A model generated the notes under the pieces. The model was not told the origin of the DNA and did not search any database. It was given only the letters and a program-made list of their open reading frames with translations. Source: Granulosicoccus sp045110475 (GTDB lineage Bacteria; Pseudomonadota; Gammaproteobacteria; Granulosicoccales; Granulosicoccaceae). From it: DNA of 64,000 nt. Numbering within the stretch: the first letter of the stretch is position 1; each line of letters opens with the position of its first letter. Positions 18,905 through 27,662 of this stretch are shown in pieces. The DNA lies in contig JBGCGC010000035.1 in the NCBI GenBank assembly GCA_045110475.1, positions 1-64,000 of the forward strand, written 5' to 3'. The position numbers were made by a program, and so were the translations under genes.

Positions 18905-19363
18905 ATGTCGGACCTATTTATGTCAGACCCATACCTATCAAACGATAATCCCAGCATCATTTCGCACGTCTCTCTCGGCACGCGAGATATGACAAGAGCG
19001 CTACCGTTCTATGATGCGGTCATGGCTACTATTGACGCAAAACGCCTGGAACAGATTCATACCGAGGATAAAGATCTGGTTGCGGTGGCTTACGGCAAGC
19101 AGTTTCCTGAATTCTGGATACAAATACCGGAGAACAATAAGCCTGCCGGAACCGGCAATGGTGTGCATGTCGCTTTTTCGGTCAACAACCGGGAAAGCGT
19201 ACATCGATTTTATCAAGCTGCTCTGAACAATGGCGGCACCGACAATGGAGAACCGGGGGCTCGCCCTCAGTATGGTGCCCAGTTCTACGGGTGCTTTGTT
19301 TTTGATCCAGATGGCAACAAGATAGAGGCCAACTTCTGGGATACCAGTCAGGATAAAGGCTAG
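18905..19363 (+). CDS. VOC-superfamily (glyoxalase/bleomycin-resistance-like) protein
   Basis: 152 residues (the second ATG at 18920 is an alternative start). ISHVSLGTRDMTRALPFYDAVM opens the first beta-alpha-beta-beta-beta module, with HVAFSVNNRESVHRFYQAAL and YGCFVFDPDGNKIEANFWD forming the second. The metal-site positions of VOC enzymes (His near 14, His near 79 and Glu near 142) are present. The closest general type is a glyoxalase-like lyase or dioxygenase of unknown substrate. It is followed by a GC-rich hairpin. Confidence 0.78.
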   Translation: MSDLFMSDPYLSNDNPSIISHVSLGTRDMTRALPFYDAVMATIDAKRLEQIHTEDKDLVAVAYGKQFPEFWIQIPENNKPAGTGNGVHVAFSVNNRESVHRFYQAALNNGGTDNGEPGARPQYGAQFYGCFVFDPDGNKIEANFWDTSQDKG

Positions 19364-19365
19364 GT

Positions 19366-19395
19366 GCCTGCGCGGCCGGAGGCGGCCCCGCAGGC
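19366..19395 (+). terminator. GC-rich hairpin after the VOC gene
   Basis: GCCTGCGCGGCC (19366-19377) pairs with GGCCCCGCAGGC (19384-19395) with one mismatch and a 6-nt loop, directly after the stop codon. No T-run follows, so it may be an mRNA-stabilising or attenuating stem rather than a true intrinsic terminator. Confidence 0.45.
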
Positions 19396-19423
19396 TCCTA
19401 GTGGGCCGATGGAGAAATAAGAC

Positions 19424-19786
19424 ATGAACGAGGTATTCACGCAACTCAAGAACATCATGTTACCCGTGGCTCATTCGCTTGATATCACGACCAATAAACC
19501 CGGGGACTTTGACGTCTACACGTTCCATGTCATGGAAAACAAGAAATGCCAGTGGTTCGGGGGTATCAAGGTAAAGAAAAACTACGTCAGCTACCATCTC
19601 ATGCCGGTTTATGAAAATCCCGGGCTTGTCGAAAACATTTCACCAGAGTTAAAAAAAAGGATGCAGGGCAAATCCTGTTTCAACTTCAAAGTGACTGACG
19701 AGTCATTGTTTTGCGAGCTGTCAACTTTAACAACGCAGGCTTATGAAGATTACGTATCCAGGGGATACATCACTGACAGCAAATAA
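19424..19786 (+). CDS. Hypothetical small soluble protein
   Basis: 120 residues, no signal peptide or membrane helix. The core CQWFGGIKVKKNYVSYHLMP and PELKKRMQGKSCFNFK resembles the general pattern of the YdhG/DUF1801-type fold (aromatic-Gly strand followed by a His-containing strand), but I cannot assign it with confidence. AGGA-like sequence is weak; the ATG at 19424 follows GAAATAAGAC. It lies downstream of the VOC gene in the same direction. Confidence 0.65.
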   Translation: MNEVFTQLKNIMLPVAHSLDITTNKPGDFDVYTFHVMENKKCQWFGGIKVKKNYVSYHLMPVYENPGLVENISPELKKRMQGKSCFNFKVTDESLFCELSTLTTQAYEDYVSRGYITDSK

Positions 19787-19818
19787 CCGGCTCTTGGCCA
19801 AACATTGCTACAACGCCA

Positions 19819-19853
19819 ATACACAGATACACAGATACACAGATACACAGATA
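19819..19853 (+). repeat. Short tandem repeat, 8-bp unit x4
   Basis: The unit ATACACAG is repeated four times without mismatch (19819-19850) and followed by a partial ATA. It lies between two convergent stop codons (19786 and 19858), so copy-number change would not alter a protein. Confidence 0.9.
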
Positions 19854-19857
19854 AAGG

Positions 19858-20664
19858 CTATTTCTGCTTGGCGCGATCCCACAACGCATCCAGCTCCGAT
19901 AAATCCATATCACTCAGCACCTCGCCCTCTTCCCGGGCAAAGGCTTCCACAAGCCGAAACCGCTTTTCGAACTTTGCGCTTGCCTGACGCAGTGCAGCCT
20001 CAGAATCCACACCGGCATGGCGAGCCAGATTAACCACGGTAAAAAGTAAATCGCCAATCTCATCGTGAACCGCTGCTGCATCGTGTGACTCAATAGCCTC
20101 ACGCACCTCTGCCGACTCCTCTGTCAGCTTGTCCCATACGGGTGCAATATCGGGCCAATCAAAACCAACGCGCGCTGCTCGCTTCTGAATTTTATCAGCG
20201 CGTTTCAGGGCCGGCAAAGTGCCAGCCACACCATCCAGCGCAGAGGGCGTGGCAACCTGCACAGCCTCGCTCTTTCGCGTCAGCTTTTCACGTCGCTCTT
20301 CGGACTTGATTGCCTCCCATGAGGCCTTTAGTTCCGCCTCGGAGGTGAACGTGACATTGTCAAATACGTGTGGATGTCGACGCAACATTTTGTCACTGAT
20401 AGCCTGAGCGACATCATCAAAGTTAAAAAGACCTTGCTCATCGGCCATCTGCGCATGGAAGACCACTTGCAGCAACAAGTCACCTAGCTCATCCTTCAGA
20501 TCATCAAAATCTCCACGTTCAATGGCATCTACCACTTCAAAAGCTTCTTCGAGAGTAAACGCTGCAATACTTGCAAAATCTTGCTTGATATCCCAGGCGC
20601 AACCCGTATTAGGATCCCGCAGCTGGCGCATAATGTCGCGAAGATGATCTATGGCGGTGTTCAT
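19858..20664 (-). CDS. mazG: Nucleoside triphosphate pyrophosphohydrolase MazG
   Basis: 268 residues, two tandem MazG domains. LRDPNTGCAWDIKQDFASI opens the first, which has EEAFEVVDAIERGDFDDLKDELGDLLLQVVFHA. The second has the catalytic EESAEVREAIESHD then VHDEIGDLLFTVVNLARH. E. coli MazG is 263 residues. It hydrolyses all canonical NTPs to NMPs and lowers ppGpp or damaged nucleotides under starvation. It is monocistronic, with the YfaZ-like gene 98 bp upstream. Confidence 0.94.
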   Translation of the reverse strand: MNTAIDHLRDIMRQLRDPNTGCAWDIKQDFASIAAFTLEEAFEVVDAIERGDFDDLKDELGDLLLQVVFHAQMADEQGLFNFDDVAQAISDKMLRRHPHVFDNVTFTSEAELKASWEAIKSEERREKLTRKSEAVQVATPSALDGVAGTLPALKRADKIQKRAARVGFDWPDIAPVWDKLTEESAEVREAIESHDAAAVHDEIGDLLFTVVNLARHAGVDSEAALRQASAKFEKRFRLVEAFAREEGEVLSDMDLSELDALWDRAKQK

Positions 20665-20761
20665 AAGATGATGCTGGCATCGGTTGCTTCGAATAACTGA
20701 TAAGCAGCCTCATCGAACCACAATCGACAGAATTTAGCCCGCTGGCAAACCTCGCAGGTAA

Positions 20762-21382
20762 TCAGAACGATATGCTCAAACCGAAATGTGCACTTCTGTC
20801 CAGCGTGACATTATCAAAATCATTAGTGTCAAAGCGGATACGTCGATAGCCAACATAGGCCCGGGCACGCGTCATGATCTCTATCTGCAGGCGGACGGCG
20901 ACTTCGCCATAGCGTTCTGCATCACCAAAGCTTGTGATACTCGGCGCGTAAAACCCTTCGAAGGTAAGATCAATGGGGTTGTAGTTTCCGGCCTGCAGCA
21001 GCATGCCTGCCTGAAAACCCAGAGCCAAAGCGCCAACTGATTCATCATTATTAGAGGCAACTGACAGTTCCTGGCCGATACCGATATCCCCACCAACCAA
21101 CCTCATGCCCGCGCTCACCTGATATTGCGAGGTAATGGACTGGCGATACCCCCGCGCCAACAGAGTGGTATGCACCATATTGTCACCCGCTTCATTAACA
21201 AACAGGCCCAAAGCCAGCTCGGAGCCACCGTCGCTATTGGGGCGGCGTTCCCGGTTTAATGGATCGTTGTTGAACAGATAAACAAGGTTGGCTGTCTCAT
21301 TACTCAGAGACAGATCCAGCCCTCCGGCGAAGGCACCCAAAGGCGCTACTGACAAGATCATTGCTGCTGCCAGCTTCTTCAT
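20762..21382 (-). CDS. YfaZ-family outer-membrane protein
   Basis: 206 residues with signal peptide MKKLAAAMILSVAPLGAFA. The mature part starts GLDLSLSNETANLVYLFN and continues with alternating barrel strands (MVHTTLLARGYR, SAGMRLVGGDIGIGQEL). It ends in RSAHFGLSISF, a C-terminal Phe as recognised by the BAM machinery. This matches the YfaZ family of predicted barrels of unknown function. It stands alone between hrpA and mazG. Confidence 0.82.
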   Translation of the reverse strand: MKKLAAAMILSVAPLGAFAGGLDLSLSNETANLVYLFNNDPLNRERRPNSDGGSELALGLFVNEAGDNMVHTTLLARGYRQSITSQYQVSAGMRLVGGDIGIGQELSVASNNDESVGALALGFQAGMLLQAGNYNPIDLTFEGFYAPSITSFGDAERYGEVAVRLQIEIMTRARAYVGYRRIRFDTNDFDNVTLDRSAHFGLSISF

Positions 21383-21464
21383 GCGTCACCCCGACACGTC
21401 AAATTTATAATGCCCTGAGTTTAGACGTGAATCTGAGGCTGGCAAGCAAATCTCGCATTACGCG

Positions 21465-24400
21465 TCAAATTTTGGGCATCCACTTGGATAGCTCCTGCAC
21501 CCGGTTCTCCAGCTTGGAGACAGAGACCTTCTCTGCAGTCCCCAGGTCCTGGGCAAACAGCGATACGCGAAGCTCCTCGAAAGACCAGCGCAATCCGTGA
21601 TGAGCTGCGCGATACTGTGGATCATCATCCTTGTCAGTCGGAAGTGACTTGAATTTCTCCCACACGGGCAAAAACTCGGATCGGCGTCGGCGGTCCTTGT
21701 CTGGCGAGCGATCAATCGCATCCAGCCGTTTGTCCATGGCCTGAAAATAGACAGGTAGCCGCGCCAGACGCTGCAAGCCGGTGGAGGTAACAAAGCCTGC
21801 AAATATCAGCGACGCAATCTGATCCTTTATGTCGATTGAAGGCTCTATCCAGCTTAAGGATATCGAACCCTCCAGTCGCTTTGCGACCTGGCGATGCTGC
21901 TCGAATATCTGACCGAGTGTATCGCACAGCTGTCCAGCCATTCCGACAAGCTCGGCCCGATTATTTTGCAGGGTTTGCGTGAACGCGTCACGCGTGCGAG
22001 GGATTTCCCTGTCTCGGATAAACACCTCATCCACGGCGGCATTAAGTACATCGTCAATCAAAGCCTGCTTGTTACCAAACGGGGTGAAGCGCAGGCTGAG
22101 CACATTAATGTTGGGAAGCTTTCTCTGCAGGTATTTCACCTCGTCCTTGAGCACTTGCTTGTAAAGGGCGCGAAGGCCCAACGGCATGGCGCTCAAAGCG
22201 GCGCTGGGGGTGGCAAACAGTTTGATGCCCACACCGTCCTTGTTCGCTTGCAAAGCAGGATAACCTTGCATAGTCATTCCGCTTTTTTCAATATCGACAC
22301 TGTCAGGCAGATCCCCGAAGTTCCAGTCAGTCACCTGATCACGCTCAATGCTGTTGTCACTGAATTTCAGCAAGGTCTCTTCTACCTCACCGACGTACGC
22401 AGCCTGCAGGGCTTCAAGGTCACGGCCACTTTTAAGTTCCTGACCATGAGAGCCGACCACCGAAAAACGCATTTTCAGGTGCACCGGAAGATCACTGGCG
22501 TCCCAATCATCACGCGTGACTTTAACCCCACTCATGCGGTGCAGCTCTCGCGACAGCGCGCCGATCAGCGATCCATTACCCGGCTCCATCGCCGCACTGG
22601 CGGCCGCTGCGTAATCCGGCGCTGGTACAAAATTGCGGCGCAGAGCTTTGGGCAGGGACTTGATCAGCAATGCAATCTTTTCATCCAGCATTCCTGGCAC
22701 TAGCCATTCGGCGCGCGCAGCAGACACACGATTGAGCACCTCGACTGCGCAAATCAAAGTGACGCCATCGTCTTCCTCTCCAGGTGCAAAGTGATAACGC
22801 AGCGGCAGCACCATGCCTTGCATTTCTATCTGGTCCGGGTAATCACGCGCGCTGACATCAACGGCATCGTCGGCCAGTAACTGTTCGCGCACGAAATACA
22901 GCGCGCGCGGATTTTCCGCCTCAAAGCTTTTGCGCCATTTTTCAAAGGTAGCTGCAGAGCAGATGTCGTCAGGGACCAGCGCATCATAGAAACGCACCAG
23001 CTCTTCCGGGTCGACAACAATGTCACGCCTTCGCGATTTCTCTTCAAGTGTTGTGACCTCGTCCAGCAGTTGCTGGTTATAGCGATGAAACTCACCCTTG
23101 GTAATCAGCTCACCGTTAACCAGCGCTTCACGGATGAAAATCTGCCGCGACTCCTGCGGATTGATACGTGAATAGTCCACCCCTTTCTTGGGATTAATGA
23201 TCAAGCCATAGAGCGTGGACTGTGCCCAGGCACCCACCGTACCTTTCTTGCGCTGCCAATGCGCATCGCGGTAACTGTAGTGCAGTAGATGTTCTGCCAG
23301 CGCCTCGATCCACTGCGGCTGGATTGCAGCCACTTGCCGTGCATAGAGTTTGCTAGTCTCCGCAATCTCACCTGCCATCATCCACTTGGGTCCTTTCTTG
23401 AAAAGACCGGAGCCAGGGAAGATGTTCAGATGCCGGTTACGCGTACCCAGATAGCCTTTTTTCTCAGTGCGTATTGCCACATTAGCCAATAAGCCTGCGA
23501 GCAATGCTCGATGAACGTTCTCCTCCGGCGCTTCGCTACTGCTGACAGGTAAGTCGAGATCCTTGCATAGCCGTTCCAGTTGTCGTCTTACATCCATCCA
23601 TTCGATGATTCGAAGGGCTGATAGAAAGCGCTGCCGACACATCTTACGAAATCGGGAATTGGAAAGATTCTCTTTCTGCACCGTGACAAAATTCCAAAGG
23701 TTCAGCCATGCCATGAAATCGGATGTTTCATGGTTGAACTCGGCATGCTGTTCATCGGCTGCCTGGCGTTTATCAAACGGGCGATCACGTGGGTCTTGTA
23801 TGGAGAGTGCGCTGACAATAGTCAACACATCGTTGACGCAACCTTCGTCCGCCGCAGCGAGAAGCATCCTCCCCAGTCGCGGATCAATCGGCAAGCGTGC
23901 CAAGCGCTTGCCAAGCTTTGTCAACTGGCGCTTCTCATCCAGCGCCGCCAGCTCCTGCAGGGTTCGATAACCATCGTTGATGAACTTTCCATCAGGCGAT
24001 TCGACAAACGGAAAATCCTCGATGTGCCCAAGCTTCATCGAAGCCATCTGCAGGATAACAGCGGCAAGATTGGTTCTCAGTATTTCCGGTTCGGTAAACT
24101 CTGCGCGATTGATGAAGTCCTCTTCCGAGTACAAGCGAATACAAACACCGGGAGCCTCGCGCCCGCAACGCCCCATACGCTGGTTTGCTGAGGCCTGCGA
24201 CACTTTTTCAATAGGCAGACGTTGAACCTTGCTACGAACGCTGTAACGCGACAAGCGGGCATAGCCGGGATCCACAACAGAGCGAATACCAGGAACCGTG
24301 AGTGAGGTTTCTGCCACGTTGGTAGCAAGCACGATGCGTGGCACCGTATGCCTTGCGAAGATGCGATTCTGCTCGGCATTGGATAGCCGCGAGAACAACG

Positions 24401-25406
24401 GCAATATCTCCACACCACGAAAGGTGCGGTTGTGTGAGGTTTGCTTACTCAGCAAGTCTGCCAGTTCACGGATATCCCGCTCGCCACTGAGGAAGACAAG
24501 AATGTCGTGTTGGCGTTCTTGCAGTAAGGTCTCGCAGGCATTGACAATCGCGGTGGGCATGTCAATGTCATCAAGTGAGTCACCTTCTTCGCCAGCGGGC
24601 GCCTCGGGGGGTGCGTAACGTAATTCCACTGGATAAGTACGACCCTCAGCCTTGATGATGGGTGCGTTATTGAAATGCTCGGCAAAGCGCTCCGGATCAA
24701 TGGTGGCAGAGGTGATGATCAACTTCAGATCCTTACGCTTTGACAACAGGCTTTTCAGGTAACCAAGCAAGAAATCAATATTCAGTGACCGCTCGTGAGC
24801 TTCGTCGATAATCAGCGTGTCGTATTGATTGAGCCACGGGTCGTTCTGGATTTCAGCGAGCAGAATGCCATCGGTCATGAGCTTGATGTAACTGCGATCA
24901 CTCACCTGATCGGTGAAGCGGATCTTGAAGCCGACGGCCTCACCTATCTTGCTCTTCAACTCTTCTGCAATACGCGCAGCCACACTGCGGGCGGCGATTC
25001 GGCGCGGCTGCGTATGGCCAATCAGCCCTGCTACGCCACGACCAGCCTCCAGACAGATCTTCGGAAGCTGCGTGGTCTTACCCGAGCCGGTTTCACCGCA
25101 CAAGATGATTACTTGATGCGCCTTGATGGCGGCCAGTATCTCTTCACGCTGTTCGACAACCGGTAGCTCTGAGGGGTACTCCGGTGACGGTTTGTTATCA
25201 AGGCGGCTCTGGCGCTTGAGTGCTGATTTCTCAGCTTGCTCCGTGAACTTCATCAGAGCGTCATCTGTCGCGCTCTTTCCAGCCAGCGACCTCACACGCC
25301 GCCGCAGGCGTGGCTGATCGACCTGCAAAGCACCGTCGATCAGCCGATGCAGTGTCTTTGCCGACACTATATCGTCACGTGCTTCACTGCCAGGTTGGGC
25401 CGTCAT
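21465..25406 (-). CDS. hrpA: ATP-dependent RNA helicase HrpA
   Basis: 1313 residues from the ATG at 25406 (MTAQPGSEARDD). The frame is open to 25478, but the added residues look non-coding. DEAH-box helicase: Walker A GETGSGKTTQLPKI near residue 107, DEAH in LIIDEAHERSLNIDF, SAT motif ITSATIDPERF, motif VI QRMGRCGREAPG. HA2, OB and the long DUF3418 C-terminus follow. E. coli HrpA has 1300 residues. It processes mRNA (for example fimbrial transcripts) and rescues stalled ribosomes. The start region carries an inverted repeat at 25469-25500. Confidence 0.95.
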   Translation of the reverse strand: MTAQPGSEARDDIVSAKTLHRLIDGALQVDQPRLRRRVRSLAGKSATDDALMKFTEQAEKSALKRQSRLDNKPSPEYPSELPVVEQREEILAAIKAHQVIILCGETGSGKTTQLPKICLEAGRGVAGLIGHTQPRRIAARSVAARIAEELKSKIGEAVGFKIRFTDQVSDRSYIKLMTDGILLAEIQNDPWLNQYDTLIIDEAHERSLNIDFLLGYLKSLLSKRKDLKLIITSATIDPERFAEHFNNAPIIKAEGRTYPVELRYAPPEAPAGEEGDSLDDIDMPTAIVNACETLLQERQHDILVFLSGERDIRELADLLSKQTSHNRTFRGVEILPLFSRLSNAEQNRIFARHTVPRIVLATNVAETSLTVPGIRSVVDPGYARLSRYSVRSKVQRLPIEKVSQASANQRMGRCGREAPGVCIRLYSEEDFINRAEFTEPEILRTNLAAVILQMASMKLGHIEDFPFVESPDGKFINDGYRTLQELAALDEKRQLTKLGKRLARLPIDPRLGRMLLAAADEGCVNDVLTIVSALSIQDPRDRPFDKRQAADEQHAEFNHETSDFMAWLNLWNFVTVQKENLSNSRFRKMCRQRFLSALRIIEWMDVRRQLERLCKDLDLPVSSSEAPEENVHRALLAGLLANVAIRTEKKGYLGTRNRHLNIFPGSGLFKKGPKWMMAGEIAETSKLYARQVAAIQPQWIEALAEHLLHYSYRDAHWQRKKGTVGAWAQSTLYGLIINPKKGVDYSRINPQESRQIFIREALVNGELITKGEFHRYNQQLLDEVTTLEEKSRRRDIVVDPEELVRFYDALVPDDICSAATFEKWRKSFEAENPRALYFVREQLLADDAVDVSARDYPDQIEMQGMVLPLRYHFAPGEEDDGVTLICAVEVLNRVSAARAEWLVPGMLDEKIALLIKSLPKALRRNFVPAPDYAAAASAAMEPGNGSLIGALSRELHRMSGVKVTRDDWDASDLPVHLKMRFSVVGSHGQELKSGRDLEALQAAYVGEVEETLLKFSDNSIERDQVTDWNFGDLPDSVDIEKSGMTMQGYPALQANKDGVGIKLFATPSAALSAMPLGLRALYKQVLKDEVKYLQRKLPNINVLSLRFTPFGNKQALIDDVLNAAVDEVFIRDREIPRTRDAFTQTLQNNRAELVGMAGQLCDTLGQIFEQHRQVAKRLEGSISLSWIEPSIDIKDQIASLIFAGFVTSTGLQRLARLPVYFQAMDKRLDAIDRSPDKDRRRRSEFLPVWEKFKSLPTDKDDDPQYRAAHHGLRWSFEELRVSLFAQDLGTAEKVSVSKLENRVQELSKWMPKI

Positions 25407-25468
25407 AACTATCCGATATCTGCAGGCAATTGCCCGTGCGGTTGAACACTGGCAGGTTGTACGTATGC

Positions 25469-25500
25469 GCCGGCACATTGGTGGTACCGCACGTGCCGGC
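25469..25500. repeat. Inverted repeat between RAYT and hrpA
   Basis: GCCGGCAC (25469-25476) and GTGCCGGC (25493-25500) form a perfect 8-bp stem with a 16-nt loop, downstream of the RAYT gene and upstream of hrpA. There is no T-run on either strand. It is a candidate REP-like palindrome for the adjacent transposase, or an hrpA leader structure. Confidence 0.45.
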
Positions 25501-25602
25501 TAGAGATAGTAGGGGTTTACGCCGAAAATTGCAGCAGGTGCGAGTACACAAGTAGGAACCCACGTACAAGGCCAGTGTTATTGCGCGTACTCCTGGCCCG
25601 AA

Positions 25603-26304
25603 CTAGCGCACCGCGAAGCAGCCGTATTCACGCTGCGCACGACGCCCCGGATTGGTGAAGGCCAGCGCACGCTTCATTCTCAGCGCAAATTCCAGATCTC
25701 CGACCGCAATACTATCCGCCCAGTACGTTTCCCGACGATGATCAGGATTGGCAAGCTTTCTGTCGATCCAGCCATCTCTTGCAGTTTGCAGCGCATTTGT
25801 GGAATCAAACTGCAACAGCTTGCGAACATTCAAATGATCGATCCGCCCACCGCGTCGGCAAGGGTTCAAGGATTCATGATATCCACTACAAAGCCAGTCT
25901 TTGGGGTGCTGTACAACCCCAGCACGCACCATATTCATATCAATGTAATTCATACATCGGGCAAGGTGGGCGTTCGTTTGTATGACCGTTGCCTGAAAAC
26001 CGTCTTCCCAAAGCGGACCTCGCCGACGATGACGCCGGTTGAGTTCCTTGCTGGTGCGCGTGTTGATTAATTTCATACTGGCATCTATGCCATGACTGCC
26101 AGGATCCTGAACCAGTAAGTGCACATGATTGGATGTGACTACGTAGTTCAATACACTTAGCCCATAAAATTTTCTGGCCTGAAACAACCAGTACATCCAG
26201 CGACGACGATCAGCATCATCATCAAGTAGAAACTGCTGCTTGTGACAGCGCTGGGTGATGTTTACCACTTGCCCGGCAACGCCGTGACCATGCATTTTAG
26301 GCAT
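25603..26304 (-). mobile_element. REP-associated tyrosine transposase (RAYT), Y1/HUH family
   Basis: 233 residues from the ATG at 26304, which has a strong GGAGGG six bases upstream. The frame is open to 26370 but that start lacks a ribosome site. The HUH pair is seen in VVTSNHVHLLVQ, and the catalytic Tyr is likely in RCMNYIDMNMVRAGVV. GPLWEDGFQATVIQTNAHL is typical of the IS200-like family. RAYTs are domesticated single-copy relatives of IS200 transposases that spread short palindromic REP sequences rather than themselves. The flanking palindromes at 25469-25500 and 26353-26372 are candidates for such sequences. Confidence 0.85.
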
Positions 26305-26352
26305 GTTTGTCCCTCCATGGACAGTAAAAAAACGGCTCGTCAGTGAGCCTGT

Positions 26353-26372
26353 ATGTGCAGCTCCTTGCACAT
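26353..26372. repeat. Small palindrome upstream of RAYT
   Basis: ATGTGCA (26353-26359) and TGCACAT (26366-26372) form a 7-bp stem with a 6-nt loop, 49 bp upstream of the RAYT start. It may be a REP half or a regulatory stem. Confidence 0.35.
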
Positions 26373-26534
26373 GGGGTCGATATGGGGAGTATTGAAACCC
26401 AGCCCCTCGGCAGAGGCAACAACTAACTCGCTAACTTGAGGGTTGGTAGAGATAGTTGACGGTGTTGAAGGGACTTTGTGAGGCTAGGAGTCTGGGCAAT
26501 AACTGACTTCTTACGCTGCATGCAAACATCGCAC

Positions 26535-26554
26535 GCGGTGACCGAAGTCACCGC
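26535..26554 (-). terminator. Hairpin with UUCG tetraloop after the lipoprotein pseudogene
   Basis: GCGGTGAC and GTCACCGC form a perfect 8-bp stem. On the minus strand the loop is TTCG closed by a C-G pair, the very stable cUUCGg tetraloop. It starts 49 bases past the stop at 26604, in the right place for a terminator. The T-run after it is weak (GTGCGATGTTTGC), so termination may be inefficient. Confidence 0.55.
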
Positions 26555-26603
26555 CGCCTCATCTTGGCACACAACATTAAACACAGGAGTTTTCTGACGA
26601 CAG

Positions 26604-27569
26604 CTAATTTACGGTGAATTCAACAGTGATCGGATTATTAAAGCTGTTGGCGAGTCGAAGCCACACCGGGCCCGGATCATCTCGCAAGAATGTATCTCTG
26701 GTAGTCAGCGATGTGGAGAATTCGCTATCTGCCGATATCCTGTCTGAACTTGAATGTTCACCGAACTGATCGAAAAGAATAAAACCGTAACCGAGCGTGG
26801 CCGATTCAGCAGAGGACGTAACGGCACTGATCGTTGATTCTCCGCCTGGCAAATCCAATCGATACCACACTTGGTCGTCACGTGAGTTTACAGCACCCAG
26901 CGATACCGATTGTGTGGAATCGAGGCTAATCTGGTTAATCGGCAGACAACGGGTAAACGTCGGACTGGGCACAGCCGAACCATTAGGAAGCACGCCCATT
27001 ACGTAGCTGTGAATGTTGTCGAAGCTCTTTTCAACGCGCAGTGTTAGCGTTTGCGGCGTTTCTATTGCCAGAAAATGATTCAGGCGCACTTCGTAACCTG
27101 CTTCGGAATCACTAACAAGCAATTCATCTTCGCTTGTCGATATTCCCAACGATGTCAGTCGGAGACCGACTGTGTCAAATTCTTCGTTCGCGGGCCAGGC
27201 ATCAGCTATCAGATGATAGTTGCCGGGTTCCAGACTAATTTGCCAGGTGTGAAAATTGTCTGTCTCCGATGCGGTTACCAATTGTCCGGAAACCAACTGT
27301 CCGACGTTAAGCTGGGCAGGATTTGTCAATGAGTTATTGGCTGACGAATCTGACACCCGTATCGAACCACACTCACTGGTGATAAATTGTGCCGGTCCAA
27401 ACTGCGCCGCTATTGGCTGTTGAGTTTGCTCTTGATCCGGTTCCTGTTCGGTGTCCTGATCCGGTTCTGGAGTAAGCTCTTGATCCGCGCCTTGATTAGT
27501 ATCCTGACCCGATATCTGTGAAAGTGAATCAGCTATGCTCGCCTCATCGTCCGAGCTGGAACAGGCTGA
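26604..27569 (-). pseudogene. Lipoprotein gene lacking its 5' end (signal peptide lost at the lipobox)
   Basis: The frame is open from 27569 to the stop at 26604. The only start codon in it is a GTG at 27356, in mid-domain, which would give 250 residues without a signal. The 71 codons upstream read SAC-SSSDDE..., then a Gln/Pro/Asp-rich linker (TPEPDQDTEQEPDQE), then TSECGSIRV, which is what follows a lipoprotein lipobox. Directly before SAC is an in-frame TAG (27570-27572), and further upstream no hydrophobic signal or ATG is found in any minus frame. The rest has two beta-sandwich segments resembling PPC-type domains (GQLVSGQLVTASETDNFHTW and later SLGAVNSRDDQVWYRLDL). It is probably inactive; a cytosolic product from the GTG cannot be excluded. 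Confidence 0.72.
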
Positions 27570-27662
27570 CTATAAATAACAATTCGTCGAGGCCGCCTCT
27601 GGTTCGGCTGGCGTCTACTGTCTACCTGGCAGGCTCATGGCCTTGACCGTACCAAGAGGCTG

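Noticed and set aside
21894..22703. 269-codon frame antisense to hrpA
   Set aside because: Shadow of the hrpA coding sequence without any family pattern.
25603..26304. Complete insertion sequence around the transposase gene
   Set aside because: No terminal repeats or target duplication visible, and the protein is of the RAYT type, which is not carried as a mobile IS.
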